Part shown: in pieces, positions 25,544-34,490 of the stretch
Layout: every line of letters starts with the position of its first letter
Numbering within the stretch: position 1 is the first letter of the stretch
NCBI RefSeq assembly: GCF_028475105.1
Contig: NZ_CP116936.1
Coordinates: 5,455,501-5,519,500, forward strand
Reading direction: 5' to 3'
From: Micromonospora sp. LH3U1
Lineage (GTDB): Bacteria; Actinomycetota; Actinomycetes; Mycobacteriales; Micromonosporaceae
DNA: 64,000 nucleotides
The notes under the pieces: model-generated
The model's database searches: none
What the model saw: only the letters and a program-made list of their open reading frames with translations
What the model was told of the DNA's origin: nothing
Position numbers and translations under genes: made by a program

Positions 25544-26809
25544 GTGAGCGCGCCGAGCGGTGGAGAGCTGTCGGCCACGCTGCGCCGGATCGAGCGTTCG
25601 GCGGGGGCGTTGGCCACCTCCAGCGTGGCCCGGATGGACGAGACGCTGCCGTGGTTCCGGGCACTGCCGGCCGACCAGCGCTCCTGGGTGATGCTGGTGG
25701 CACAGGCGGGCGCCCGGTCGCTGGTGCAGTGGCTGCGCGATGGCGGCGGCACGGCGGACAGCACCCAGGAGGTCTCGGACGAGGTCTTCGCCGCCGCCCC
25801 GCAGGCGCTGGCCCGGTCGATCACCCTCCAGCAGACCGTGGCGCTGATCAAGGTGACCATCGACGTGGTCGAGGAGCAGGTGTCGCACCTGGCCGCGGAG
25901 GGCGAGGAGCAGCAACTGCGCGAGGCGGTGCTGCGCTTCTCCCGGGAGATCGCGTTCTCCGCCGCCCGGGTGTACGCGCGGGCGGCCGAGTCACGCGGCG
26001 CGTGGGACGCCCGGTTGCAGGCCCTGCTGGTCGACGCGCTGCTGCGCGGTGACTCGCCGGACGTGCTGGCCAGTCGGGCCGCCGCGCTCGGCTGGGCGGA
26101 TGCGCCGCCGGTGGCGGTGGCGGTCGGCCGATCGCCCGGCGGGGAGGTCTCCGCGGTGCTGCACGTGGTCTACCGGCAGGCCCGCCGGATCGGCGTGGAG
26201 GTGATCGGCGGGGTGCACGGTGACCGTCTGGTGATCGTGCTGGGTGGCGCGGCGGACCCGCTGACCGCCACCGCCAAGCTGCTGAGCGCATTCGGGGACG
26301 GCCCGGTGGTGGTCGGTCCGGCCGTACCCAGCCTGGACGAGGCGACCGAGTCGGCGCGGGCCGCGCTGTCCGGTTTCCGGGCGGCGCCGGCCTGGCCCGG
26401 TGCTCCTCGGCCGGTGCCGGCCGGGGAGCTGTTGCCGGAGCGTGCCCTCGCTGGCGACGCCGAGGCCCGTCGGCGGCTGCGGCACGACGTGTACGCGACG
26501 CTGGTGCGCGCCGGCGGCGAGCTGCTGGCGACCCTGGACGCGTTCCTGGCCGCCGGTGGCACGCTGGAGAGCGCCGCCCGGGCGCTGTTCGTGCACCCGA
26601 ACACGGTGCGTTACCGGTTGCGTCGGATCGCCGAGGTGACCGGGTTCTCGCCGTTGTCTCCCCGGGACGCGTTCGCCCTCCAGGTCGCGCTGACCGTCGG
26701 TCGGTTGGATCCGGTTGCCCCGCTCACCTCGCCTGTCCCGACTCAGACAATGACCCCGGCCAACCGGAAAACCACCCAAATTGAGGATGATCCCCGCCGA
26801 TCTTTGTAG
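25544..26809 (+). CDS. fasR: FasR-like PucR/CdaR-type regulator of fatty-acid synthesis
   Basis: 421 aa. The C-terminal HTH (LESAARALFVHPNTVRYRLRRIAEVTG) is the PucR/CdaR type; the centre has a GGDEF-like domain fold (VAVAVGRSPGGEV, GVHGDRLVIVLGG). It lies immediately upstream of fabD, as Streptomyces coelicolor FasR does, where FasR activates fabDHPF. The GTG at 25544 is chosen because CAGGCT lies six nucleotides before it; the GTG at 25472 abuts a hairpin. The gene end overlaps the -35 of the fabD promoter. Regulation of the fab operon is by homology. Confidence 0.9.
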   Translation: MSAPSGGELSATLRRIERSAGALATSSVARMDETLPWFRALPADQRSWVMLVAQAGARSLVQWLRDGGGTADSTQEVSDEVFAAAPQALARSITLQQTVALIKVTIDVVEEQVSHLAAEGEEQQLREAVLRFSREIAFSAARVYARAAESRGAWDARLQALLVDALLRGDSPDVLASRAAALGWADAPPVAVAVGRSPGGEVSAVLHVVYRQARRIGVEVIGGVHGDRLVIVLGGAADPLTATAKLLSAFGDGPVVVGPAVPSLDEATESARAALSGFRAAPAWPGAPRPVPAGELLPERALAGDAEARRRLRHDVYATLVRAGGELLATLDAFLAAGGTLESAARALFVHPNTVRYRLRRIAEVTGFSPLSPRDAFALQVALTVGRLDPVAPLTSPVPTQTMTPANRKTTQIEDDPRRSL

Positions 26810-26832
26810 GAAACCTCCAAAGGTCCTAGTGT
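26802..26832 (+). promoter_or_regulatory. fabD promoter with overlapping dyad (candidate FasR site)
   Basis: -35 TTGTAG (26804-26809), 17-nt spacer, -10 TAGTGT (26827-26832). A dyad CTTTG-N11-CAAAG (26802-26822) covers the -35 region, a suitable place for an activator. The -35 overlaps the fasR stop codon. Confidence 0.65.
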
Positions 26833-26887
26833 GGTTTGGTCGGAGGCGGCACAGCGTTACCCGCGCGTATCCAGGAGAGTCATAGGC

Positions 26888-27814
26888 GTGCTCGCCGTAC
26901 TTAGTCCCGGCCAGGGTTCTCAGAAACCCGGCTTCCTGACCCCCTGGCTCGACCTGACCGGCACTGAGGCGCGGCTGCGCGAGTGGTCGGCGTTGGCCGG
27001 GGTCGACCTGATGCATCTGGGCACCGCCGCCGACGCCGACGAGATCAAGGACACCGCCCGCACCCAGCCGTTGCTGGTCGCCGCGGCGTTGCTCGCGGCC
27101 GAACACCTGCCGCTGGACGGCGTCACGCTCGCCGCCGGGCACAGCGTCGGCGAGTTGGGCGCCGCCGCCCTGGCCGGTGTGCTGTCGGCGGAAGCCGCGA
27201 TCACCCTCGCCGGCGTCCGCGGCCGGGAGATGGCCGCCGCCTGCGCGCTGGAGCCGACCGGAATGGCCGCGGTGCTCGGCGGCGACCCCGACGAGGTGCT
27301 CGCCGCGATCGAGAAGCACAACCTTTACCCGGCCAACCGCAACGGCGCCGGGCAGATCGTCGCCGCCGGTGCGCTGGACGGGCTCGACAAGCTCGCCGCC
27401 GAGCCGCCCACCCGGACCCGGATCATCCGTCTCCAGGTGGCTGGCGCGTTCCACACCCCGTACATGGCCCCTGCCGAGACCGCGCTCGCCGCGGCCGCCG
27501 CCGGGATCACTCCCGCCGACCCGGCCCGGACCCTGCTGTCGAACCTCGACGGCACCGCGGTCGACAACGGCCCCGACCTGGTGCGGCGCCTCGTCCGCCA
27601 GGTCACCGCGCCGGTGCGCTGGGATCTGTGCATGCGTACGCTGGCCGACCTCGGGGTCACCGGCGTGATCGAGCTGCCACCGGCCGGCACCCTCGCCGGG
27701 CTGGTAAAGCGGGAACTCAAGGGCGACGGCGCCCCGGAGATCGTCACCCTGAACACCCCGGACGACCTGCCGGCCGCACGGGACCTGATCGCCCGCATCG
27801 GAGGTCGCTCATGA
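26888..27814 (+). CDS. fabD: Malonyl-CoA:ACP transacylase
   Basis: About 308 aa. It loads malonyl groups onto ACP. The nucleophile is S86 in GHSVGE, the catalytic His lies in GAFHTPYM, and the N-terminal SPGQGSQKPGF loop is conserved. The GTG at 26888 is chosen over upstream options because AGGAGA precedes it and the family starts here. It overlaps fabH by four bases. First gene of the type II fatty-acid synthase cluster. Confidence 0.96.
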   Translation: MLAVLSPGQGSQKPGFLTPWLDLTGTEARLREWSALAGVDLMHLGTAADADEIKDTARTQPLLVAAALLAAEHLPLDGVTLAAGHSVGELGAAALAGVLSAEAAITLAGVRGREMAAACALEPTGMAAVLGGDPDEVLAAIEKHNLYPANRNGAGQIVAAGALDGLDKLAAEPPTRTRIIRLQVAGAFHTPYMAPAETALAAAAAGITPADPARTLLSNLDGTAVDNGPDLVRRLVRQVTAPVRWDLCMRTLADLGVTGVIELPPAGTLAGLVKRELKGDGAPEIVTLNTPDDLPAARDLIARIGGRS

Positions 27815-28755
27815 CTGGCAGTCGCATCGTCTCGATGGGGCACTACCAGCCCTCCCGGGTGGTGACCAACGACGACATCGCTCAGCTCGTCGACACCAAC
27901 GACGAGTGGATCCGGGACCGGGTCGGCATCGTCAGCCGGCGGATCGCCGACAGCGAGACGGTGGCCGACATGGCTGCTGCCGCTGCCGGCAAGGCACTGG
28001 CCAACTCGGGCCTGACCGCCGCCGACATCGACCTGGTCGTGGTCGCCACCTGCTCCTCCATCGACCGCAGCCCCAACGTGGCCTGCCGGGTCGCCGCCAA
28101 GCTGGGCATCACCGCGCCGGGCGCGTTCGACGTCAACACCGCCTGCTCGGGCTTCGCGTACGCGCTGGGCATCGTCGACCACGCCATCCGGGCCGGTGCG
28201 TCGCGCAACGCGCTCGTCATCGGCGCGGAGAAGCTCTCCGACTTCACCGACTGGACCGACCGCTCCACCTGCATCATCTTCGCGGACGGCGCCGGCGCCG
28301 CGGTGGTCACCGCCGCCGCCGACGACGAGCCGGCCGGGATCGGCCCGGTGGTGTGGGGTTCGGCGCCGGAGAAGAGCGACGCGGTCCGCATCGAGGGCTG
28401 GCGCCCGTACATCCAGCAGGAGGGGCAGTCGGTGTTCCGCTGGGCCACCACGGCGATCGCGCCGCTGGCCCTACAGGCGTGCGAGCGGGCCGGCGTCGAC
28501 CCGTCGGAGCTGGCCGCGTTCGTGCCGCACCAGGCCAACGCCCGGATCATCGACGGCATCGCCAAGCGGCTCAACATCCCCAACGCGATCATCGCGAAGG
28601 ACATCGTCGAGTCCGGCAACACCTCCGCCGCGAGCGTGCCGCTGGCCCTGTCCAAGCTGGTCGAGCGCCGGGAGGTGCCCTCGGGCGCACCGGTGCTGCT
28701 GTTCGGCTTCGGCGGCGGCCTGACCTACGCCGGGCAGGTCGTCCGCTGCCCCTGA
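27811..28755 (+). CDS. fabH: 3-oxoacyl-ACP synthase III
   Basis: 314 aa. It condenses acyl-CoA with malonyl-ACP and so starts chain synthesis. The triad is C112 (NTACSG), His in VPHQAN and Asn in ESGNTSAA. The C-terminal GFGGGLTYAG is typical. In actinobacteria it prefers branched short acyl-CoAs, giving iso/anteiso fatty acids; specificity is inferred. The ATG overlaps the fabD stop. Confidence 0.96.
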   Translation: MTGSRIVSMGHYQPSRVVTNDDIAQLVDTNDEWIRDRVGIVSRRIADSETVADMAAAAAGKALANSGLTAADIDLVVVATCSSIDRSPNVACRVAAKLGITAPGAFDVNTACSGFAYALGIVDHAIRAGASRNALVIGAEKLSDFTDWTDRSTCIIFADGAGAAVVTAAADDEPAGIGPVVWGSAPEKSDAVRIEGWRPYIQQEGQSVFRWATTAIAPLALQACERAGVDPSELAAFVPHQANARIIDGIAKRLNIPNAIIAKDIVESGNTSAASVPLALSKLVERREVPSGAPVLLFGFGGGLTYAGQVVRCP

Positions 28756-28841
28756 TGACCCCCTCGGACGCGCATGCGTCGAGGAGTGACGGTCGGCGAC
28801 GCCGCCCGTCGGACAACCCCCGATGAAAGGAACCAACCGCA

Positions 28842-29081
28842 ATGACCCGTGACGAGATCACCACCGGCCTCGCCGAGATCCTCGAAGAGGTTGCCGGAGT
28901 GAACCCGGACGACGTGGCCGAGGGGAAGTCCTTCACCGACGACCTCGATGTCGACTCGCTCTCCATGGTGGAGGTCGTGGTGGCCGCCGAGGAGAAGTTC
29001 GGTGTCAAGATCCCGGACAACGAGGTGCAGAACCTCAAGACCGTCGGTGACGCTGTCAGCTACATCGCGGCGCAGTCCTGA
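28842..29081 (+). CDS. acpP: Acyl carrier protein
   Basis: 79 aa, acidic four-helix carrier. Phosphopantetheine is attached at S39 in the DVDSLSM motif. AAAGGAACC lies before the ATG. The 86-bp gap from fabH contains only a short GTCGGCGACGCCG-like element. Its position between fabH and fabF is the standard actinobacterial order. Confidence 0.97.
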   Translation: MTRDEITTGLAEILEEVAGVNPDDVAEGKSFTDDLDVDSLSMVEVVVAAEEKFGVKIPDNEVQNLKTVGDAVSYIAAQS

Positions 29082-29083
29082 TC

Positions 29084-30310
29084 ATGAGTCGTCCTGACGT
29101 CGTCGTCACCGGGCTCGGCGCGACGACCCCGCTTGGCGGGGACGTCGCGTCGACCTGGGACGCCATGCTCGCCGGCCGCTCCGGGGTGAGTGCCCTCACC
29201 CAGGAGTGGGCCGAGCAACTGCCGGTCCGGATCGCCGCCCAGTTGGCGGTGGAGCCGTCCGAGGTGCTGGACCGGGTCCGACTGCGCCGACTGGACCGTT
29301 CCGAGGCGATCGCGATCATCGCGGCGCAGCAGGCGTGGGCGGACGCCGGCCTCGCCGGCTCCGACCTCGACGGGGAGCGGCTGGCCGTCAGCGTCGGCTC
29401 CGGCATCGGCGGTGCCACCACCCTGCTCGCCCAGGACGACATCCTCGAGGCGTCCGGGCCACGGCGGGTCTCCCCGCACACCATCCCGATGCTGATGCCG
29501 AACGGTCCGGCCGCCTGGGTCGGGCTGGAGCTGGGCGCCAAGGCCGGCGTGCACTCGGTCGCCAGCGCCTGCGCCACCGGCGCCGAGGCGATCGCCCTCG
29601 GCCTGGACATCATCCGCTCCGGCCGTGCCGACGTGGTGGTGGCCGGCGGCACCGAGGCGGTCATCCACCCGCTGCCGATCGCCGGCTTCAGCTCGATGCG
29701 GGCCATGTCGACCCGCAACGACGATCCGGAGCGCGCTTCCCGCCCGTGGGACCGGGGCCGCGACGGCTTCGTCCTCGGTGAGGGCGCCGGCATCCTGGTG
29801 CTGGAGCGGGCCGAGCACGCCGCAGCCCGGGGCGCCCGGGTGTACGCGCGCCTCGCCGGTGCCGGCATCACCTCCGACGCGTACGACATCGTGCAGCCGC
29901 ACGCCGAGGGCGAGGGCGCCATCCGGGCCATCGCCAAGGCGATCGCGGACGCGGGTGTGGCCAAGCAGGACATCGTGCACGTCAACGCGCACGCCACCTC
30001 GACCCCGGTCGGGGACATGCTGGAGATCGGCGCGCTGCACAAGGCGCTCGGTGACCACCCGGTGCTGGCCGCGACGAAGTCGATGACCGGTCACCTGCTC
30101 GGTGCGGCCGGCGCACTGGAGTCGATCGCCACCATCCTGGCGATCCGCGACGGTGTCGTCCCTCCGACGATCAACCTCGACGACCCGGAGCCCGGCCTCA
30201 CCCTGGAGGTCGCCGCGCACAAGCCCCGCCACATGGATATTCCGGCCGCGTTGAACAACGCGTTCGGCTTCGGCGGCCACAACGTGGCACTCGTCTTCGC
30301 CCGGCCCTGA
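29084..30310 (+). CDS. fabF: 3-oxoacyl-ACP synthase II
   Basis: 408 aa. It elongates acyl-ACP with malonyl-ACP. The nucleophile is C163 in VASACATGAEA. Two histidines complete the site (HVNAHATSTPVGD and SMTGHLLGAAGA), and the C-terminal NAFGFGGHN loop is present. It starts 2 bp after the acpP stop. The cluster ends in a strong hairpin. Confidence 0.96.
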   Translation: MSRPDVVVTGLGATTPLGGDVASTWDAMLAGRSGVSALTQEWAEQLPVRIAAQLAVEPSEVLDRVRLRRLDRSEAIAIIAAQQAWADAGLAGSDLDGERLAVSVGSGIGGATTLLAQDDILEASGPRRVSPHTIPMLMPNGPAAWVGLELGAKAGVHSVASACATGAEAIALGLDIIRSGRADVVVAGGTEAVIHPLPIAGFSSMRAMSTRNDDPERASRPWDRGRDGFVLGEGAGILVLERAEHAAARGARVYARLAGAGITSDAYDIVQPHAEGEGAIRAIAKAIADAGVAKQDIVHVNAHATSTPVGDMLEIGALHKALGDHPVLAATKSMTGHLLGAAGALESIATILAIRDGVVPPTINLDDPEPGLTLEVAAHKPRHMDIPAALNNAFGFGGHNVALVFARP

Positions 30311-30354
30311 GAGCCGGGGACGACTCGCGGGAGGACCGCTGACGGTCCCGCTCT

Positions 30355-30395
30355 GGACGTAGGGCCTCTCCTCACCGAGGAGGGGCCCTACGTCC
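30355..30395. terminator. Strong hairpin between fabF and a convergent small gene
   Basis: About 19-bp stem with one or two irregular pairs (GGACGTAGGGCC from 30355, mirrored by GGCCCTACGTCC ending 30395) around a short CTCACCGAG apex. It can serve both converging genes. Confidence 0.85.
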
Positions 30396-30397
30396 GT

Positions 30398-30616
30398 TCA
30401 GGCTCTGTTGCGGGGGTGCTGCTTCGCGGTGCGCTCGTTGCCGTGGCGGTAGTTGCCCGTCCAGCGGGCCATCACCAATTGCGGGTCGTCGTCGACCTCG
30501 GCCAGGAACTCTGCTGCCCGAGCACCGCGCAGGGTGCCGGCCACCCGCCCGTGGTGGGTGATCACCACCGTGCCGTCGGCCCGTTCCACGTGCCGGAATC
30601 CTTCTGCCGCTCCCAT
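30398..30616 (-). CDS. Small conserved actinobacterial protein
   Basis: 72 aa, soluble. The core GTVVITHHGRVAGTLRG, then AAEFLAEVDDDPQLVMARWTGNYRHGNER, is of a kind found as stand-alone short proteins in streptomycetes and relatives, to my recollection. The function is unknown; no DNA-binding or enzyme motif is seen. It converges on fabF over a shared terminator and is divergent from a lipoprotein gene. Confidence 0.75.
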   Translation of the reverse strand: MGAAEGFRHVERADGTVVITHHGRVAGTLRGARAAEFLAEVDDDPQLVMARWTGNYRHGNERTAKQHPRNRA

Positions 30617-30685
30617 CCGTGGAGGTTCTCAGACCGACCGGGGGCGAGGCGACCCGATTTTGGTTCGGCGCGAACGTGATCCCGA

Positions 30686-30714
30686 TTGACGTCGGGACAC
30701 CGCACGGCTTAGAT
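30686..30714 (+). promoter_or_regulatory. Sigma-70-like promoter of the lipoprotein gene
   Basis: TTGACG (30686-30691), 17-nt spacer and TTAGAT (30709-30714), about 37 bp before the start codon. A near-consensus housekeeping promoter. Confidence 0.75.
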
Positions 30715-30750
30715 GGGCCGACTGAAGATCGACTGACGGGGATCGACACT

Positions 30751-31416
30751 ATGGACACTCGTACCCGCGTTGCCGTGTCGGCGGCGCTCACCCTCGGCCT
30801 GCTGGCCGGCTGCGGCGACGATGCCGACGCCCCCGCCGGGCGTACGGCCGGCAGCCCGACCCCGCAGGCCACGGGCGAGCCGTGGTACGACGAGGAGGCC
30901 TCCGCCTCGCCCAGCGGCACGACCGGTGGAACGGGCTCGCCCTGCCCGGTACCGGTGTCGTTTCCGCTGGCCGACGGGTGGACGGCGAAGGTGGTCGAGC
31001 CTCCCAAGGGCGAGCTGGCCGAGCTCGTCGGCGAGGCGCTCACCAAGCGTGGCGGCACCACTGTGCGCTGCGAGGTGGACGGCCGGAAGGCCGGCGGCGG
31101 ATTCCTGCGGATCTGGGCGGCCGATGCGCCAGCGGTCGCGCCGCGCGCCGCGCTGGAGGGTTTCGCCACCGGGACCGAGGAGACGGTCAGTGGCCAGCAG
31201 TTCCGGGACCTCCGGGCCGGCGCCTTCGACGCCACGGAGATCACCTGGTTGACCACCAGCTCGTTGACCGAGGAGACGTCGCGGAGCTGGGCGCTGGCCG
31301 TCCAGTCGGCGGGGCAGACGCTGGTCTTCACGGTCGACGAGGGCCTGATCACCGAACGGACCGACGTGCTGCCGGCGTACCGGCTCGCGGTGCAGGGGCT
31401 CGCGACCGCCGGCTGA
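30751..31416 (+). CDS. Lipoprotein of unknown function
   Basis: 221 aa. The short signal peptide ends in a lipobox LLAGC (Cys near residue 23), followed by a Pro/Ser/Thr-rich linker and a compact domain of about 150 aa with two Cys (SPCPVPV and TVRCEVD) that could pair. The domain resembles DUF-type actinobacterial lipoproteins (WTAKVVEPP; GGGFLRIW), but none can be named. It would sit on the outer face of the membrane. Confidence 0.78.
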   Translation: MDTRTRVAVSAALTLGLLAGCGDDADAPAGRTAGSPTPQATGEPWYDEEASASPSGTTGGTGSPCPVPVSFPLADGWTAKVVEPPKGELAELVGEALTKRGGTTVRCEVDGRKAGGGFLRIWAADAPAVAPRAALEGFATGTEETVSGQQFRDLRAGAFDATEITWLTTSSLTEETSRSWALAVQSAGQTLVFTVDEGLITERTDVLPAYRLAVQGLATAG

Positions 31417-31438
31417 GGTCACCCGGAGTGCGGCGGGG

Positions 31439-33166
31439 TCAGCTGCTGGGGCAGGTCGTCGCGGGCAGGCCGGGCACGGTAACCGGGGACCGGCCGCCCG
31501 GCCGGGCCTTGCCGGCCAGCACGGCGGCAAGACCGGTCATCGACGCCTGGCTGGAGGAGTACGTGGCCAGCAACGTCGGTGACTTCGCTCCGGCCAGCAC
31601 GTACGGGGTGTCCATGGCGACCGTGACCGCCGCGTCGGCGCGCAGGTCGCTGGCGCCGTCGCCGTAGCCCACCAGGTGCACGATCGTGCCGCCGCTGGGC
31701 TTGACCGGCACCCCGGCGGCGGTCAGTGCGGCGGTGAGCGCGGCCCGGGTGCCGTCCCGACCGGCGGAGGAGGTGACGGTGACCGGCCCAGGTACGGCGC
31801 CACCGCAGGTGCCCCGCAGCACGGTGACGGCGGCGGCGGCCAGCGCGTCGGCCGCCGCGCGGTGGGCCGGGGTGTTGAGCGTGGACATCTGCGCCGGCGG
31901 AAGTTCCGCGAGCCGGAACTTCATGGTCAGCACCCGGGTGACCGCCTCGACCAGCCGGGTCCGGGGCAGTGAGCCGCCGCGCAGCGCGGCGAGCAGCCCG
32001 TCGTACGCCTGACCGACGTTCGGGGTCATCAGGATGAGGTCGTTACCGGCGTTCAGCGCGCGCACCGCCGCCTCGCCGGGAGCCCACTGCTTCGCGGGCG
32101 GCATGTTCATCCCGTCGGTGATCACCACGCCCTTGAAGCCGAGCTGGCCGCGCAGCACGTCGGTGAGCAGCTTGTGCGAGAAGGTCGCCGGGGTGCCCGG
32201 GTCGATCGCGCGTGCGTCCAGGTGACCGGACATCACCGCCATCGCCCCGGCGTCGATCCCGGCGGTGAACGGCGGCCAGGCACCGCTCTGCAACGCCGCG
32301 GCGGACTGGGTGAGCACCGGCAGATCCTGGTGCGAGTCGTCGGCGCTGTGGCCGTGCCCGGGGAAGTGCTTCAGGGTGGCCGCGACTCCCACCGCCTGGA
32401 GGCCACGGACGGCGCCGCCCACCTGCACGGCGGCCTGCTTCGGGTCGGCGCCGTACGACCGGGAGCCGATCACGGTGCTGCGGGTGGCCAGCACGTCGGC
32501 CACCGGGGCGAAGTCGACGTTGATCCCCATCGCGGCCAGCTCGGTGCCGGCAGCCCGCCAGGCGGCCTCGGTGAGCTTCGGGTCGCCGGCCGCGCCCGCC
32601 GCGAGGGCGCTGGGCAGCACGGTGACGCCGTCGGTCACGCGGGTGACGACGCCGTACTCCTGGTCGGTGCCGATCAGGAGTGGCGCGGGGCCGGTGGCGA
32701 GCCGGCCGGCGGCGGCACGCAGCCCGGTGGTGAGCTCGTGCACCTGCTTCGGATTGTCGACGTTCGTGGTCTCCTGGTTGCCCTTGGTCGGGTCGTCGGC
32801 GCTGAAGCCGACCAGGATCAGGCCACCCAGCCGGTACTTGGTGATCATGTCGGTGGGGGTGTCGACCCCGGCGAGCGCCTGGTTACCGGCCGCCGAGCCG
32901 GCGGAGACCTTCGTCGCCGAGTCGCCGTAGGCGTACGGCATCAGCACCTGGCCGGCCAGGTCTTCGTCGGACAGCGTGGCGACCAGCGCGGCGGCACGGG
33001 CGGCGGGGTCGGCTGCCGGCGGCGCGGCGGAAGTGCTCGGGCCGGCGGAGGTGCCGGACGGGCTCGGCGTCGGTGTGGGGCGGTCCGGGGAACCCGAGCA
33101 GCCGGCGACGAGCAGGACGGTCAGGGCGGCGACAGCGACACGGGCTCGCCACGGGCGATTCGGCAC
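31439..33166 (-). CDS. Glycoside hydrolase family 3 lipoprotein (NagZ-like)
   Basis: 575 aa. Lipobox LLVAGC near residue 23, then a Pro/Thr/Ser linker and a GH3 N-terminal barrel. The signature KHFPGHGHSADDSHQDLP holds the His-Asp dyad typical of NagZ-type beta-N-acetylglucosaminidases, and the nucleophile Asp is in VVITDGMNM. A C-terminal GH3-like domain follows. Probable role: trimming N-acetylglucosamine from cell-wall fragments outside the membrane. It converges on the upstream lipoprotein gene. Confidence 0.9.
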   Translation of the reverse strand: MPNRPWRARVAVAALTVLLVAGCSGSPDRPTPTPSPSGTSAGPSTSAAPPAADPAARAAALVATLSDEDLAGQVLMPYAYGDSATKVSAGSAAGNQALAGVDTPTDMITKYRLGGLILVGFSADDPTKGNQETTNVDNPKQVHELTTGLRAAAGRLATGPAPLLIGTDQEYGVVTRVTDGVTVLPSALAAGAAGDPKLTEAAWRAAGTELAAMGINVDFAPVADVLATRSTVIGSRSYGADPKQAAVQVGGAVRGLQAVGVAATLKHFPGHGHSADDSHQDLPVLTQSAAALQSGAWPPFTAGIDAGAMAVMSGHLDARAIDPGTPATFSHKLLTDVLRGQLGFKGVVITDGMNMPPAKQWAPGEAAVRALNAGNDLILMTPNVGQAYDGLLAALRGGSLPRTRLVEAVTRVLTMKFRLAELPPAQMSTLNTPAHRAAADALAAAAVTVLRGTCGGAVPGPVTVTSSAGRDGTRAALTAALTAAGVPVKPSGGTIVHLVGYGDGASDLRADAAVTVAMDTPYVLAGAKSPTLLATYSSSQASMTGLAAVLAGKARPGGRSPVTVPGLPATTCPSS

Positions 33167-33271
33167 GCCGTCTATCCCACCAGTTCCCCCTTATCGGGGC
33201 AACTTGACCCTACCGCCCGTGCATCCACAAGGGCGGCATGCGGGCAGGTGGCCGACCCGCGCACATCCGGA

Positions 33272-33763
33272 TCAGCCGACCCGGGTGAGCAAGGTCACCG
33301 GGGCGCCGTCACCGGCGTACCGGTAGGGCTCCAGGTCAGCGTCCCACGCCGTGCCGAGGGCCTTGTCCACGGCATGTGCCAACGCCTCCGGGGCCCGGGA
33401 GGCGGCCATCAGCGCCCGGAGCCGGTCCTCGCCGAGCTGGATGTCGCCGGCCACACCGACGGTGGCCCGGAACAGGCCACGCGCGGGCACGTACATGAAG
33501 CGCTCACCGTCGGCGCCGGGACTCGGCTCCTCGGTGACCTCGAAACGGATCATGGGCCACTGCCGTAGGGCAGCAGCCAGCTCGGCGCCCGTTCCCGGAC
33601 GACCGGTCCACCCGCACTCGGCCCGGCGTGCGCCGGGGTCGACGGGCTGAGCCGTCCACTGCAGGTTGACCGGCGCGGCTAGGACGCGCGCGATCGCCCA
33701 CTCGACGTGTGAGCACACGGCGAGCGGGGTTGAGTGGACGTATACGACGCCACGCGTTGGCAC
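33272..33763 (-). CDS. DUF3145 family protein
   Basis: 163 aa. It begins MPTRGVVYVHSTPLAVCSHVEWAIA, the hallmark of actinobacterial DUF3145, with ends matching EPYRYAGDGAPVTLLTRVG. The function is unknown, but in streptomycetes the family also lies near the fab cluster, as far as I recall. GGGAGG lies five nucleotides before the GTG. Confidence 0.9.
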   Translation of the reverse strand: MPTRGVVYVHSTPLAVCSHVEWAIARVLAAPVNLQWTAQPVDPGARRAECGWTGRPGTGAELAAALRQWPMIRFEVTEEPSPGADGERFMYVPARGLFRATVGVAGDIQLGEDRLRALMAASRAPEALAHAVDKALGTAWDADLEPYRYAGDGAPVTLLTRVG

Positions 33764-34071
33764 GGTGACCTCCCGGAGAGCGAGGTGCGTCTTCCCCTAC
33801 GACCTCGTCCACCCAGGTGGTTGCTGCAACACATGATGACTCCTGTGACGCGTGGTGCGCCAGGGAATCGGAAAAAACGCCGGGTGGAATAGCCGGACGG
33901 GTGGTCGCCGTTACCTCTCAGGACACCGCGACGACCAGCATGATGTCGTGGTCATGTACAGTTCCATCGGCGGCTTATGCCGCGTTCCACCTTCGCGAGC
34001 CGAGTCAAGTCTGGCCCGCACACAGCCCCCGGACGTCCAGTCCTCCCGTACGTCTTGCAAGGAGTACCTCC
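33764..34071. other. Intergenic region between divergent genes
   Basis: 308 bp without a convincing gene. It contains an A-run (ggaaaaaacg near 33870), a CATGA-N8-TCATG dyad near 33939-33956 next to TGTACAGT (a -10 candidate), and the AAGGAG for the gene at 34072. Probably two divergent promoters. Confidence 0.5.
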
Positions 34072-34401
34072 GTGGCGAGCAACACCTCTAAGACCGCGCG
34101 CGCGTCCGTCCGGGCCGGCCAGGCTGGCCAGGGTGGCGCCCTCAGCGTGCTGGGCGAGTTCAAGTACCTCATTCCGCTCAACGGCGGCAAGCACGCCTAC
34201 GTGCGGAACCTGACCAACGGCAAGACCGCGCACCTGCGCACGGACTCCGACGCCTTCGTCGAGGAGATCCGCGTGCTGGCCGCCGCCGGCCACGCCAACA
34301 AGATCCGGGCGGAGATCAACAACCTTGCTGCCACCCACCCGGGTGACGGCTGGGAGGCCACCGAGAAGCGCCTGGTCGCGGCCGGCGTCTTCGAGGGCTG
34401 A
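34072..34401 (+). CDS. Small basic-acidic protein of unknown function
   Basis: 109 aa, GTG start with GGAG seven nucleotides upstream. After a Ser/Thr/Ala/Gly-rich N-terminus it has GEFKYLIPLNGGKHAYVRNLTNGKTAHLR and two helices ending in GDGWEATEKRLVAAGVFEG. No family is recognised; there is no signal or membrane segment. The start, codon use and the perfect terminator behind it make it a real gene. Confidence 0.78.
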   Translation: MASNTSKTARASVRAGQAGQGGALSVLGEFKYLIPLNGGKHAYVRNLTNGKTAHLRTDSDAFVEEIRVLAAAGHANKIRAEINNLAATHPGDGWEATEKRLVAAGVFEG

Positions 34402-34424
34402 GCCTCTCCCCCACCGCATCATCT

Positions 34425-34460
34425 GAAACCGCCCGCCGGGAGTTCCCGGCGGGCGGTTTC
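34425..34460. terminator. Perfect 16-bp hairpin with A/T tails
   Basis: GAAACCGCCCGCCGGG, four-base loop and its exact complement ending GGTTTC. The AAA/TTT flanks make it a bidirectional terminator between two converging genes. Confidence 0.93.
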
Positions 34461-34490
34461 GCGTCTGTGCGGGTTCACTGCCGGGTAGGT

